A stretch of 64,000 bases of DNA from SZUA-318 sp964412015. Lineage in GTDB: Bacteria > Gemmatimonadota > Gemmatimonadetes > Longimicrobiales > Gaopeijiaceae. The notes under the pieces were generated by a model that was not told the DNA's origin, searched no databases, and saw only the letters and a program-made list of their open reading frames with translations. Location of the stretch: positions 1 through 64,000 of the forward strand of contig CAYPMO010000010.1 of NCBI GenBank assembly GCA_964412015.1, given 5' to 3'. Below, piece by piece: positions 15,484 to 23,768 of the stretch (the first letter of the stretch is position 1; each line of letters starts with the position of its first letter). Both the position numbers and the translations under genes were made by a program.

Positions 15484-18084
15484 TCAGCCCCCGCCCTGCT
15501 CCGGGACCGGACCCTCAACGCCCGCGTTCTTCACCCACCGGTCGAACCAACCGATGAAGCGCGCCCACATGTCCAGCTTGTTCTCGATGGCCCGGGGCGT
15601 GTGGGATTCGTACGGGTACTCGTAGAGGACCGCGTTCTTCCCGAGGATCGTGAGGGCCGAGATCATCCGCTGCGACTGGATGGGGAAGGTTCCCGTGTTG
15701 TTGTCGTCGCCTCCGTGGTACATGAGGAGCGGCGTGTTGACCTGGTCCGCCTTGAAGAAGGGCGACATCTCGACGTAGGTCTGGGGTGCTTCCCAGATGC
15801 TGCGCCGCTCGGCCTGGAAGCCGTCGGGGGTGAGCGACCGGTTGTAGGCGCCGTCCCCGGCGATGCCGGCCTTGAAGAAGGGGGCGTTGGCCAGGATGTT
15901 GACGGTGGCGAAGGCGCCGTAGCTGTGGCCTCCATGCCCGATGCGGTCGATGTCCACCATCCCGAGCTCGTCCACCGCCCGGATGGCGCCGTACATGGCG
16001 TCCACCAGGGACGCGATGTAGGTGTCGTTGTAATTCTCGCCGATGATGGGGATGTCCGGGTACACGAGGGCGTAGCCCTGGGTGAGCCAGATGTCGGACC
16101 AGCGGAGCCAGGAGAGGTGGGTGAAAGCGTTGACGTTCCGGGCCCGGATGGCGCTCCGCTCGTATTCCTGATGGGTGTCGAACTCCCTCGGGTAGGTCCA
16201 GAACATGGCGGGCACCGGGCCGTCACCCTCCTTCCAGCCTACGGGCATGGAGACCCGGCCCTGGATGTCCAGCCCATCGCGGCGGGTGAACGCGAAGTCC
16301 CGGCGAACCGCGGCGGTGATCTCGGGGAAGGGATCCACGTTGTTCGTGAGGTTCTCTCCCCACCCGCCTTCCCGGGTCCACAGGTACGAGTCCGGGAAGT
16401 CGGTCTTGGACTCGCGGCTGGCGATCATCCGGGAGAGGTCGTCGTCCAGGGGGAGCAGGGGGCGGTCGAAGGAGTCCCTGGATCCCTCGAAGAGCCGGGT
16501 GGTCGTGCCGTCGGCCAGCGCCACCCGGTCCACGAACGGCTGGGGCCGGAAATCGGCCTTGGATCCGTCTCCCCGGAGGTACGCGGCGCTCGCGTTCCCG
16601 GAGATCACGGCGTACGTGATTCCGTTGCCCGTCCGGGCCGTGAGGAGGTCGCCGGGCTGGCTCGAGGGATCGTCGGTGCCGTGGAAGGGCACCAGCATGC
16701 GGCGCGTCGGCGTGGCTGCGTCCGCGCGCCAGTAGGCCAACCCCGCCTTCCCGCCCTTCGAGACCTCGGCGAAGAGGTGGGCGCCGTCCCGGGACCACTC
16801 GGCCGAGCGGATGGGGTCGTCGCTGGACGCCACCACGGTGGCCTGGTCCAGGTCGAACGGCACCGTGGCCAGCATCACGCGGTCGGGCCGCGGCGCGTCG
16901 TCGGCGGCGGCCGTGTCCCCGGGCTCGCGCCACAGGAAGGCGATTCCGGCCCCGTCGGGGCGCCACGCGAAGGCCCGGGGGTCGTCGCCACCTCCGTCAC
17001 CGCCACCGTCGACGGCACCACGGGTACGCCCCTCCCGCAGGGGCGTCTCCTCCAGGGTGCGCACCACGTTCCCCTGGCGGTCCAGGACGGCGGTCGTGCG
17101 GGGGAAGCCTCGGTAGCTGGTGACATAGGAGAACGGGCGCTCCATCCAGGTGGCCATGACGTGGGCGCCGTCGGGGCTCACCGAGACGGACTCGTACATC
17201 CTCGGAGGGCCGAGGGGAACGGGGCGGCGGCCGGGAGACAGTTCAGCCAACTGGCTCTTCGTGTAGAACTCGAAGAGCATCTCGTCGTGCGGATCCTGGA
17301 GGAGGTACGGATAGGTGGGATTCCGCACGGCCTCGGGGCGCGTGCGCCGGACCTTGGGCCCGGTGGGAACGCGGCTCCTGGGCGGCTCCGGGCCCCGATC
17401 CGCAGGAACCAGGAGCGTGAGGATCGTGCCTCGAGGCGTCCACTGGAGCATCACGGAGGGCCGGGTGCCCTGGCCGTTGGCGCTGGTCCCCGCGGTGGCC
17501 AGGACCCGGGCGTCGCTCCACCGGCGGGTGCGGCCGTTGGACGGGTCGGCCGTCCACACCTCGGTGTGAGTGGGGAGGTGGGCCAGGAACGCCATCTGGT
17601 CCCCGTCGGGGGACCAGGTGAAGTCACTGGCGAAGGAGCCCTCCGGAAGGTCCACGTCCACCGCACGGCGACCGCTCAGGGAATAGAACTGGACGTCGTG
17701 GATCCCGTAGGTGTCCAGGTGCCAGAGCCGGTCGGTCCGGGGCCGGATCTCCATCTCCGCTAGCCGATACGTCTCCTTGGACATGAGGGCCAGCGTGGAC
17801 AGCTCGGTGCTCTTCACGATCAGGAAGTGGTCGCCATCGGGTGAGAGGTAGTTCAGCGTGGCGAAGTTCTTGTCCGTTGCGAAGACCCGCCGGACGCCCT
17901 CCGGGGGAAGGGTGTACGCGTCGTGGTCGGGGTTCTCGGTGACGGCCGTTTGGGCCGCCAGGGGTGCGGTGGTCGAAAGAAGGACGGCGCCGACGAGGAC
18001 GGCGACCGACAAGGTCCGCCAACGGGAAGGAACGAGAGAGAGCACGATGCCTCCAACGGCTGTCCGGGTGGGGTGACGGACCAA
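15484..18084 (-). CDS. Secreted S9-family prolyl-oligopeptidase-like peptidase
   Basis: 866 residues with a signal peptide (SRWRTLSVAVLVGAVLLSTTAPLAAQT), then a beta-propeller region (about 70-560) with PD40-like blades such as WSPDGDQMAFLA. A C-terminal alpha/beta hydrolase domain follows, with the nucleophile Ser at about 721 in GHGGHSYGAF, the Asp at about 794 in YHGGDDNNTG and the His at about 825 in YESHTPR. It should cleave oligopeptides in the periplasm or outside the cell. The ATG at 18084 gives an N-terminus slightly long for a signal peptide. A GTG at 18045, 4 bp after GGAGG, would give the signal directly and may be the true start. Confidence 0.92.
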   Translation of the reverse strand: MVRHPTRTAVGGIVLSLVPSRWRTLSVAVLVGAVLLSTTAPLAAQTAVTENPDHDAYTLPPEGVRRVFATDKNFATLNYLSPDGDHFLIVKSTELSTLALMSKETYRLAEMEIRPRTDRLWHLDTYGIHDVQFYSLSGRRAVDVDLPEGSFASDFTWSPDGDQMAFLAHLPTHTEVWTADPSNGRTRRWSDARVLATAGTSANGQGTRPSVMLQWTPRGTILTLLVPADRGPEPPRSRVPTGPKVRRTRPEAVRNPTYPYLLQDPHDEMLFEFYTKSQLAELSPGRRPVPLGPPRMYESVSVSPDGAHVMATWMERPFSYVTSYRGFPRTTAVLDRQGNVVRTLEETPLREGRTRGAVDGGGDGGGDDPRAFAWRPDGAGIAFLWREPGDTAAADDAPRPDRVMLATVPFDLDQATVVASSDDPIRSAEWSRDGAHLFAEVSKGGKAGLAYWRADAATPTRRMLVPFHGTDDPSSQPGDLLTARTGNGITYAVISGNASAAYLRGDGSKADFRPQPFVDRVALADGTTTRLFEGSRDSFDRPLLPLDDDLSRMIASRESKTDFPDSYLWTREGGWGENLTNNVDPFPEITAAVRRDFAFTRRDGLDIQGRVSMPVGWKEGDGPVPAMFWTYPREFDTHQEYERSAIRARNVNAFTHLSWLRWSDIWLTQGYALVYPDIPIIGENYNDTYIASLVDAMYGAIRAVDELGMVDIDRIGHGGHSYGAFATVNILANAPFFKAGIAGDGAYNRSLTPDGFQAERRSIWEAPQTYVEMSPFFKADQVNTPLLMYHGGDDNNTGTFPIQSQRMISALTILGKNAVLYEYPYESHTPRAIENKLDMWARFIGWFDRWVKNAGVEGPVPEQGGG

Positions 18085-18210
18085 GCTTGGGCAGAGTGGA
18101 CGCCTGGCGCCAGTAAGAGCCGGGATAGGCTGCGGGATCCTCCCGGCAGATCTCGGAGCCCATGCGTACGCGTCAGTATGTCACCGGTGAGATTGTCTCT
18201 GGCGGTGTCT

Positions 18211-18256
18211 ATTACCGTCAATGTCAGGGGTAATGCCGATGCCTTCCGGATCGGCA
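18211..18256. promoter_or_regulatory. Two inverted repeats upstream of the ORP-like operon
   Basis: Two adjacent perfect palindromes lie 30-80 bp before a likely -10 element: ATTACC-N12-GGTAAT (18211-18234) and TGCCGAT-N9-ATCGGCA (18234-18256). They share one base. They sit in the 322-bp region between the divergent S9 peptidase and the NifX-like gene. They could be sites for a dimeric regulator of either gene. The regulator is not identified. Confidence 0.4.
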
Positions 18257-18286
18257 CTACCCCGTCTGTGTTTGTCTTGGAGTATC

Positions 18287-18295
18287 TGCTATACT
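18287..18295 (+). promoter_or_regulatory. Extended -10 promoter for the ORP-like operon
   Basis: TGCTATACT matches an extended -10 (TGnTATAaT) in an AT-rich pocket of otherwise GC-rich DNA. No good -35 is present at 17 bp, which is usual for extended -10 promoters. Transcription from here would give a leader of about 105 nt before the ATG at 18407. Confidence 0.4.
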
Positions 18296-18406
18296 AATGA
18301 GTATGTCCCAGCGGCTCCGTGAGACGGGGGCATTTGGCGTCTTCCGTAAAGATCCTTCGAGCCGCGCAGCAATGGTCGCACACACACGGTGAGGAGTGCG
18401 CGGAGC

Positions 18407-18853
18407 ATGAAGAAGATCGCGGTTCCGGTGGAGTCGCCGGATCTGGATGCCGAGGTGGGAAGCCGCTTCGGCCGTACCGGGTATTTTCTTCTGGTCGACC
18501 CGGCAACCATGGCTTGGAGCGCTGCGGAGAATGCCGCCCGTGACGCGGGCGGCGGGGCGGGTCCGCAGACGGCGCAGTTCCTGGCAGAGCATGGGGTGGA
18601 CGGCGTCATCGCCGTGGAGTTCGGGCCGAACGCGGACGAGGCCCTGAGGATGGCGGGCATCCCCATGTACCATTGCGATCGGGGTACGACCGTGAGGGAC
18701 GCGGTGGAGCGCCTCGGCAAGGGGGAGCTCCCCCAACCCGAGCGACAATCCGCTGGCGGTGGCGGCTGGGTGGGGGGGATGCGGGGCCGGGGCGGCGGCC
18801 GAGGCCGAGGCCGGGGGCGGGGATGGGGCGGCAGGGGCGGTCGCGGCCGATGA
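18407..18853 (+). CDS. NifX/NifB-type Fe-Mo cofactor-binding domain protein with Gly/Arg-rich tail
   Basis: 148 residues. The first about 110 form a dinitrogenase iron-molybdenum cofactor biosynthesis domain (MKKIAVPVESPDLDAEVGSRFGRTGYFLLVD, TAQFLAEHGVDGVIAVEFGPNADEALRMAGIPMY). The rest is a Gly/Arg-rich tail of about 30 residues built of GRG/RGR units. Stand-alone proteins of this domain include the 'orange protein' (ORP), which holds a Mo-Cu-S cluster, and NifX-like cluster carriers. The stop overlaps the next start (ATGA), and the two genes that follow encode MinD-type ATPases with ferredoxin-like cysteines, the signature neighbourhood of ORP loci. ATG 18407 is preferred; GTG 18389 is in frame. 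No nif genes are nearby, so nitrogen fixation is not implied. Confidence 0.85.
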   Translation: MKKIAVPVESPDLDAEVGSRFGRTGYFLLVDPATMAWSAAENAARDAGGGAGPQTAQFLAEHGVDGVIAVEFGPNADEALRMAGIPMYHCDRGTTVRDAVERLGKGELPQPERQSAGGGGWVGGMRGRGGGRGRGRGRGWGGRGGRGR

Positions 18854-19776
18854 GGGTAGCCGTAGCCAGCGGAAAGGGGGGTACCGGCAAGACGACGGTC
18901 GCCGTCAGCCTCGCGCTGAGCCTCGTGGACGACGGCGAGCGGGAGAGCGAGACGGGGAATGCACCCCGGCCCCTGCTGTTGGACTGCGACGTGGAAGCGC
19001 CGGATGCTCACCTCTTCCTCCACCCCGAGGTGGAGAGATCCGTGGCGGCGTCCGTCCCGGTCCCACGGATCGACCAGGATCGGTGCACGCTCTGCGGCGC
19101 TTGTGTCGATGTGTGCGTGTACAATGCCCTCGCCGTGCTGGGTGGCGAGGTGAGGCTCTTTCCCGAGCTCTGCCACGGTTGCGGCAGCTGCCTTCTCGCG
19201 TGCCCCGAAGACGCGATCACCGAGGTCTCTCGGGAAGTCGGACTCCTCGAGGAGGGGAACGGCGCGGGCGTGCGACTCGCGCAGGGCATCCTGAACGTCG
19301 GCGAGGTCATGGCTGTCCCGGTGATCCGCCAATTGAAGGACTGGGTACCGGCCGGTCCGGATCGGGTGACGATCCTGGATGCACCACCGGGCACGTCGTG
19401 CCCGGTGGTGGAGACGGTGCGAGGTTCGGACTTCGTCATCCTGGTGACCGAGCCGACGCCGTTCGGGATGCATGACCTCGCGCTGGCCGTCGAGGTCCTG
19501 CGGGAGCTCGGGCTCCCGATGGGGGTGGTGCTGAACCGGGACTCGGGTGCCCACGGAGAGCTGGAGAAGTTCTGTGAGGTGGAGCGGTTGCCGATCTTGC
19601 TCAGGATCCCCTTCGAGAGGGCGATCGCGGAGACCATCGCGAGGGGAGGTACGCTCCTGGACGTGCACCCGGACTACGCGGTGCGCCTGCGAAAGATGAT
19701 GGCGTTCATCAAGGATGCCGTGACCGTCGTTCCCGTGGCGGTTCCTGGACCGGTGGCAGGAGACGGACGGTCATGA
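18850..19776 (+). CDS. MinD/Mrp-type ATPase with 4Fe-4S insertion, first copy
   Basis: 308 residues. The deviant Walker A P-loop ASGKGGTGKTTVAVSLAL (residues 6-23) and DCDVEAPDAHLFL mark the SIMIBI MinD/ParA group. An inserted ferredoxin-like module carries two 4Fe-4S cysteine sets, DRCTLCGACVDVCVYNAL and ELCHGCGSCLLACPEDAI. The switch motif is DAPPGTSCPVVE. The build matches ATPases paired with NifX-like proteins in ORP loci, thought to handle metal clusters or partition. It is coupled by 4-bp overlaps to both neighbours. Confidence 0.9.
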   Translation: MRVAVASGKGGTGKTTVAVSLALSLVDDGERESETGNAPRPLLLDCDVEAPDAHLFLHPEVERSVAASVPVPRIDQDRCTLCGACVDVCVYNALAVLGGEVRLFPELCHGCGSCLLACPEDAITEVSREVGLLEEGNGAGVRLAQGILNVGEVMAVPVIRQLKDWVPAGPDRVTILDAPPGTSCPVVETVRGSDFVILVTEPTPFGMHDLALAVEVLRELGLPMGVVLNRDSGAHGELEKFCEVERLPILLRIPFERAIAETIARGGTLLDVHPDYAVRLRKMMAFIKDAVTVVPVAVPGPVAGDGRS

Positions 19777-20687
19777 AGCAGATCGTGGTGCTGAGCGGAA
19801 AGGGGGGCACGGGCAAGACGGTAGTGACGGCTGCCTTCGCCCACCTCGCCCACCGCGGCGACGAACCGACCGGAGCGGTGTTCGTGGACGCGGATGTGGA
19901 CGCATCCAACCTCGAGATCCTGATCGGGCGACGGCGCATGGAGGAGCACGAGTTCACGGGTCCGTCTATCGCCGTGGTGCAGCCGGAGCTGTGCACCGGG
20001 TGCGGGATCTGCCAGGAGGTGTGTCGTTTCGGGGCCGTGCACGTCGACGGGGATGGCTCGAGCTATCACGTCGACGCCCTGGCCTGCGAGGGCTGTGCGG
20101 CCTGCTTCCATCAGTGTCCGGATCGGGCCATCGTGCTCGTGCCCCAGCTCGCCGGGCACTGGTACCGGTCCGAGAGCTACGACGCCGCGCCGTTCTTCCA
20201 CGCGCGGCTGCGTCCGGCTCAGGAGAACTCGGGCAAGCTGGTGACCTTGATCAAGGAACGGGCCGCGAAGGCGGCGGCCGACGGCGGCTATCCGCTGATG
20301 GTGACGGACGGTCCTCCGGGGATCGCTTGTCCGGCCATCGCCGCCGCCGCGGGGGCGGATCTGGGCCTGGTGGTCACGGAGCCCACCGTGGCCGGCCTGC
20401 AGGATCTGGAACGGGCCGTGGAGATGCTGGCTCACTTCCGGGTGAGGACGGTGGCCTGCGTCAACAAGAGCGATCTGCATCCGGCCGGGACGCGCGCCAT
20501 CGAGGACGGATGCCGCAGCCTGGGAGTGGACGTGCTCGCCCCGATTCCGTTCGACGAAGCCGTGCCCCGCACGATGGCCGAACGACGCCCCGTGACCGAC
20601 ATGGCTCCGGATGCGGACGCGAGCCGTGCTCTCGTGAGGCTCTGGTCGGACGTACGCGCCGTCCTGGAGGATGTCGAGCGGCACTGA
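19773..20687 (+). CDS. MinD/Mrp-type ATPase with 4Fe-4S insertion, second copy
   Basis: 304 residues, paralogous to the preceding gene. P-loop LSGKGGTGKTVVTAAFAHLA, DADVDASNLEILI, then two cysteine sets, PELCTGCGICQEVCRFGAV and LACEGCAACFHQCPDRAI, and DGPPGIACPAI. The two copies probably form a heterodimer that loads or moves a metal cluster with the NifX-like protein; this is inferred from operon structure and the related ORP systems. It ends 13 bp from the convergent tetR gene. Confidence 0.9.
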   Translation: MKQIVVLSGKGGTGKTVVTAAFAHLAHRGDEPTGAVFVDADVDASNLEILIGRRRMEEHEFTGPSIAVVQPELCTGCGICQEVCRFGAVHVDGDGSSYHVDALACEGCAACFHQCPDRAIVLVPQLAGHWYRSESYDAAPFFHARLRPAQENSGKLVTLIKERAAKAAADGGYPLMVTDGPPGIACPAIAAAAGADLGLVVTEPTVAGLQDLERAVEMLAHFRVRTVACVNKSDLHPAGTRAIEDGCRSLGVDVLAPIPFDEAVPRTMAERRPVTDMAPDADASRALVRLWSDVRAVLEDVERH

Positions 20688-20700
20688 CCCGCGACGTCGT

Positions 20701-21363
20701 CTAGGGCGTCGGCATCCGAGGCTGGTTGTGCGTCACCGTGAGGCCGTGGACGAACAGGTCGACTCCCGAGTCGAAGATCCTGTCCAGGTCACAGGGGGCG
20801 AGATCCTGTAGGCCGGAGTGCACTTGCAGGGCACCCTGCAGCATGAGCCCGGACACGGCCAACCGGCCGGCCACCTCCGGGTCCACGCCGGGCTGGAATT
20901 CTCCGTTCCGCACGCCCTCCTCGATCAGCCGACGTACGACGGACCAGCCTTGGATCGGTCCCTCCTCGGCCCACATCCGGAACAGGGCGGGGAACTCGAC
21001 CCCCGCCTCGCCGAACATGAGACGGAACGTATGCCCCCACGTCGGGTTGAGCACGTGCTGCCACAAGCGCCTGAGGACGAGTCGGATCTTCGTGGATGCC
21101 GGCGCCCGTTGCTGGGCGAGTTCCCGCTCGATCTCGCCGAAGATGGCTCGATGCCGGTGCTTCAGGGCCTGACGGAGGAGGTCCTCCTTGCCTTCGAAGT
21201 GGTAGTAGATGGCTCCCTTCGTCACGCCGGCCTCCTCGGCTACCTCCTCGAGTCTGGTAGCGCGATAACCCCGGGTGGCGAAGACCCGGAAGGCCGCCTC
21301 CAGGAGAGCTTCCGGCGGCGACGGTCGTTCGCCCGCGTGTGCGGGCCGAGGCCGTTTGTTCAT
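20701..21363 (-). CDS. TetR-family transcriptional regulator
   Basis: 220 residues. The N-terminal HTH domain reads ALLEAAFRVFATRGYRATRLEEVAEEAGVTKGAIYYHFEGKEDLL (about residues 18-62), a textbook TetR pattern, followed by an all-helical ligand-binding domain. The longer upstream open frame is not supported; MNKRPRPAH at 21363 is the natural start. It is divergent from the CocE-like hydrolase. The 404-bp gap contains a palindrome overlapping a promoter, so it may repress itself and that gene. The ligand is unknown. Confidence 0.9.
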   Translation of the reverse strand: MNKRPRPAHAGERPSPPEALLEAAFRVFATRGYRATRLEEVAEEAGVTKGAIYYHFEGKEDLLRQALKHRHRAIFGEIERELAQQRAPASTKIRLVLRRLWQHVLNPTWGHTFRLMFGEAGVEFPALFRMWAEEGPIQGWSVVRRLIEEGVRNGEFQPGVDPEVAGRLAVSGLMLQGALQVHSGLQDLAPCDLDRIFDSGVDLFVHGLTVTHNQPRMPTP

Positions 21364-21526
21364 GCTGATGGTCGAGTATCCCGGTTGCGGTGGTCGGAGC
21401 GTTCCAAGGAATCGAAGAACGCATCGCGCAGCGGTCGCGGTGGAATACCGGTGAGTGTAGTCCCCCCGATGCCCGCGTGTCGAATTTCGCAACATACGCA
21501 GCGCCGACATCCACCACAATCGTTTG

Positions 21527-21557
21527 CGTTGCGACTCAACGTAACGCGTGATATCCT
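21527..21557 (+). promoter_or_regulatory. Promoter with overlapping palindrome (putative TetR operator)
   Basis: A rightward promoter can be read as TTGCGA (21529-21534), 17-bp spacer, TATCCT (21552-21557). The perfect palindrome CGTTG-N5-CAACG (21527-21541) covers the -35. This would let the divergent TetR protein block transcription toward the hydrolase. The transcript would carry about 200 nt before the coding start at 21768. No other feature is seen in the 404-bp gap. Confidence 0.4.
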
Positions 21558-21767
21558 TTGCCCGCGGCACATACTCACCAGTGCAGTCAGCGCCGGACAC
21601 GGCACGAGGACGCACGTCGGCGACGGAGGGCCCCCTTGATCACGTTCGGCCCGGTCCCTTCCCGACGGCGACTTCCTGCGGGCGATGGCTCGGTCGGCCG
21701 ATCGGGCGGCCCGTGGGGCCGGGAGGCGGGCTCCGCAGGTTCGAGGTGCGAATCGGTGATTTCGGGG

Positions 21768-23615
21768 ATGCGCGCACCGGCGTCGTGGGCTCTGGGTCTG
21801 GTCCTCCTCGTGTGCGCTCCCTGCCCCCTTTCGGCCCAGGACGCGCCCTACGATGCCGTTCGCTTCGCCGAGGACGTCATGATCCCGATGCGGGACGGCG
21901 TCAGGCTGGCCACCGACATCTACCGTCCCACAAGGGAGGGAGCGCCCGTTGCGGAGCGGCTCCCCGTTCTCCTGCAGCGCACGCCGTACGGGAAGGAAGG
22001 TCGCGGTCTGGTGGAGCGCGCGATGTGGTTCGCGCGGCGCGGGTACGTGGTGGCGCTTCAGGACCTGAGGGGTCGCTACGAGTCCGAGGGTACGTTCCGG
22101 AAGTACGACGACGTCACCGCGCCGGACGGCTACGACACCGTGGAGTGGCTCGCGCGGCTCCCCTACGCCGATGGGCAGGTCGGCATGTGGGGCACTTCGT
22201 ACGGGGCGCATACGCAGGCCGACGCGGCGAAGACGAACCCGCCGGGTCTCGAGGCGCTCCTGCTCAACTTCGGCGGCCTCTCGAACGGATGGAGGGTGAA
22301 GATCCGCAACCACGGGGCCTTCGAGCTGGCGCAGCAGATGGGGTGGGCCTTCAGCGAGGCCGGGGCGAACGACCCCGAGGTCGCTGCCGCCCTGGCCGTG
22401 GAGCCCGTCGAGAAGTGGTTCGCGGCGACCCCGCTGCGCCGGGGACTATCCCCGCTCGCGCTGGCTCCGGACTTCGAGGCGTACTTCTTCGAGGAGATGA
22501 CGCACGCCGACTACGACGACTACTGGAAGGGGCTCGGAAAGAACTGGAGCGAGCACTACGCAGAGACCGCCGACATCCCGATGATGCACGTCGGGGGCTG
22601 GTACGACTCCTACTGCGGGAGCACGATCGAGAACTGGGTCGCGCTCTCGTCCCTGAAGCGGTCGCCCATCACGCTCCTCGTGGGCCCCTGGGTGCACGGC
22701 GGCAACGCCCGTTCCGCCGCGGGCGACGTCGAGTTCGGCCCGGAGGCCGCCATGCGGGACTTCGCGACGGACATGCACCTCCAGTGGTTCGACCACCACC
22801 TGAAGGGGAAGGCCACGCCGGTGGGGACGTGGCCCCCGATCCGCCTGTTCGTCATGGGTACGGGCGACGGGCACAGGGACGCGAACGGCCGCATCCATCA
22901 CGGAGGGTACTGGCGGGAGGCCATAACCTGGCCTCTCCCGGGCACGAGCCCGACCCGCTACTACCTCCACGCCGACGGCAGCCTCGGCACCGTGGCTCCG
23001 GTCGGGGACGCGCCTCCCACCACGTACACCTACGACCCGCGGAACCCGGTGCCCACCGTCGGAGGAGCGTTTTCCGGGGCGCTGAAGAACGGCGCGTACG
23101 ACCAGCGCGATCCCGAGCCTCCGTACCTGCCCCTGAGCGCCCGGGCCGACGTCGCGGTCTTCCAGACGGAGCCGCTGGAGGAGGACGTCGAGGTCGTCGG
23201 CCCCATCACCGTCCACCTGTTCGCCTCGTCGTCCGCCGTGGACACCGACGTTACGGCGAAGCTCGTCGATGTGTATCCGCCGAGCGAGGACTTCCCGACC
23301 GGATTCGCCCTGAACCTCACCGACGGGATCATCCGGGCCCGATACCGCGACGCTCCGGAGCGAGCGGAGCTCATGACGCCGGGACGGATCTACGAGCTGG
23401 TCGTCGAGCCGTTCCCCACGGCCAACCTGTTCAAGAAGGGTCACAGGATCCGCGTGGACATCTCGAGCAGCAACTTCCCGCGCTTCGACCTCAACCCGAA
23501 CACGGGGGAGCCGCTCGGCGCCAGCCGCCGCACGATCCCCGCGGACAACTCCATCCACCACGACGCCGGCCACGCCTCGTACATCCTCCTTCCCGTGGTG
23601 ATTTCAGGGCACTGA
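21768..23615 (+). CDS. Secreted CocE/NonD-family (X-Pro dipeptidyl-peptidase-like) hydrolase
   Basis: 615 residues with a signal peptide (MRAPASWALGLVLLVCAPCPLSAQD). The alpha/beta hydrolase domain opens VMIPMRDGVRLATDIYRP and carries the nucleophile Ser at about 144 in GMWGTSYGAHTQ. The Asp is at about 279 in GGWYDSYCGS and the His at about 309 in GPWVHGGN. A C-terminal jelly-roll domain follows (ADVAVFQTEPLEEDVEVVGPITVHLFASSSAVDTD... RIRVDISSSNFPRFDLNPNTG). Family members act as acylases, esterases or Xaa-Pro peptidases. The ATG at 21768 is chosen because it starts the signal peptide. Confidence 0.92.
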   Translation: MRAPASWALGLVLLVCAPCPLSAQDAPYDAVRFAEDVMIPMRDGVRLATDIYRPTREGAPVAERLPVLLQRTPYGKEGRGLVERAMWFARRGYVVALQDLRGRYESEGTFRKYDDVTAPDGYDTVEWLARLPYADGQVGMWGTSYGAHTQADAAKTNPPGLEALLLNFGGLSNGWRVKIRNHGAFELAQQMGWAFSEAGANDPEVAAALAVEPVEKWFAATPLRRGLSPLALAPDFEAYFFEEMTHADYDDYWKGLGKNWSEHYAETADIPMMHVGGWYDSYCGSTIENWVALSSLKRSPITLLVGPWVHGGNARSAAGDVEFGPEAAMRDFATDMHLQWFDHHLKGKATPVGTWPPIRLFVMGTGDGHRDANGRIHHGGYWREAITWPLPGTSPTRYYLHADGSLGTVAPVGDAPPTTYTYDPRNPVPTVGGAFSGALKNGAYDQRDPEPPYLPLSARADVAVFQTEPLEEDVEVVGPITVHLFASSSAVDTDVTAKLVDVYPPSEDFPTGFALNLTDGIIRARYRDAPERAELMTPGRIYELVVEPFPTANLFKKGHRIRVDISSSNFPRFDLNPNTGEPLGASRRTIPADNSIHHDAGHASYILLPVVISGH

Positions 23616-23768
23616 ATCCGGGTACCGCCATGACCGGCGGCGGAGGCGGTTCCTCGCCCGTGCCGCCCCGCCTTGTCCCCGGGGGCCGCCGCAGACGATA
23701 GTTCGTCGGTTGGTCTCGAGGCCGCGCCCCGGCCGGCGCGGCGAGGGCTTCCCACGACGGCGACGCGC

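Noticed and set aside
18297..18392. A 31-codon ORF in the leader of the NifX-like gene.
   Set aside because: It has an ATG shortly after the -10 but no ribosome site and no recognisable peptide. Its position at the transcript start makes it doubtful.
18407..18853. Evidence for nitrogen fixation from the NifX-type domain.
   Set aside because: The domain also occurs in ORP and other cluster carriers, and no nifHDK, nifB or nifEN genes are in the window.
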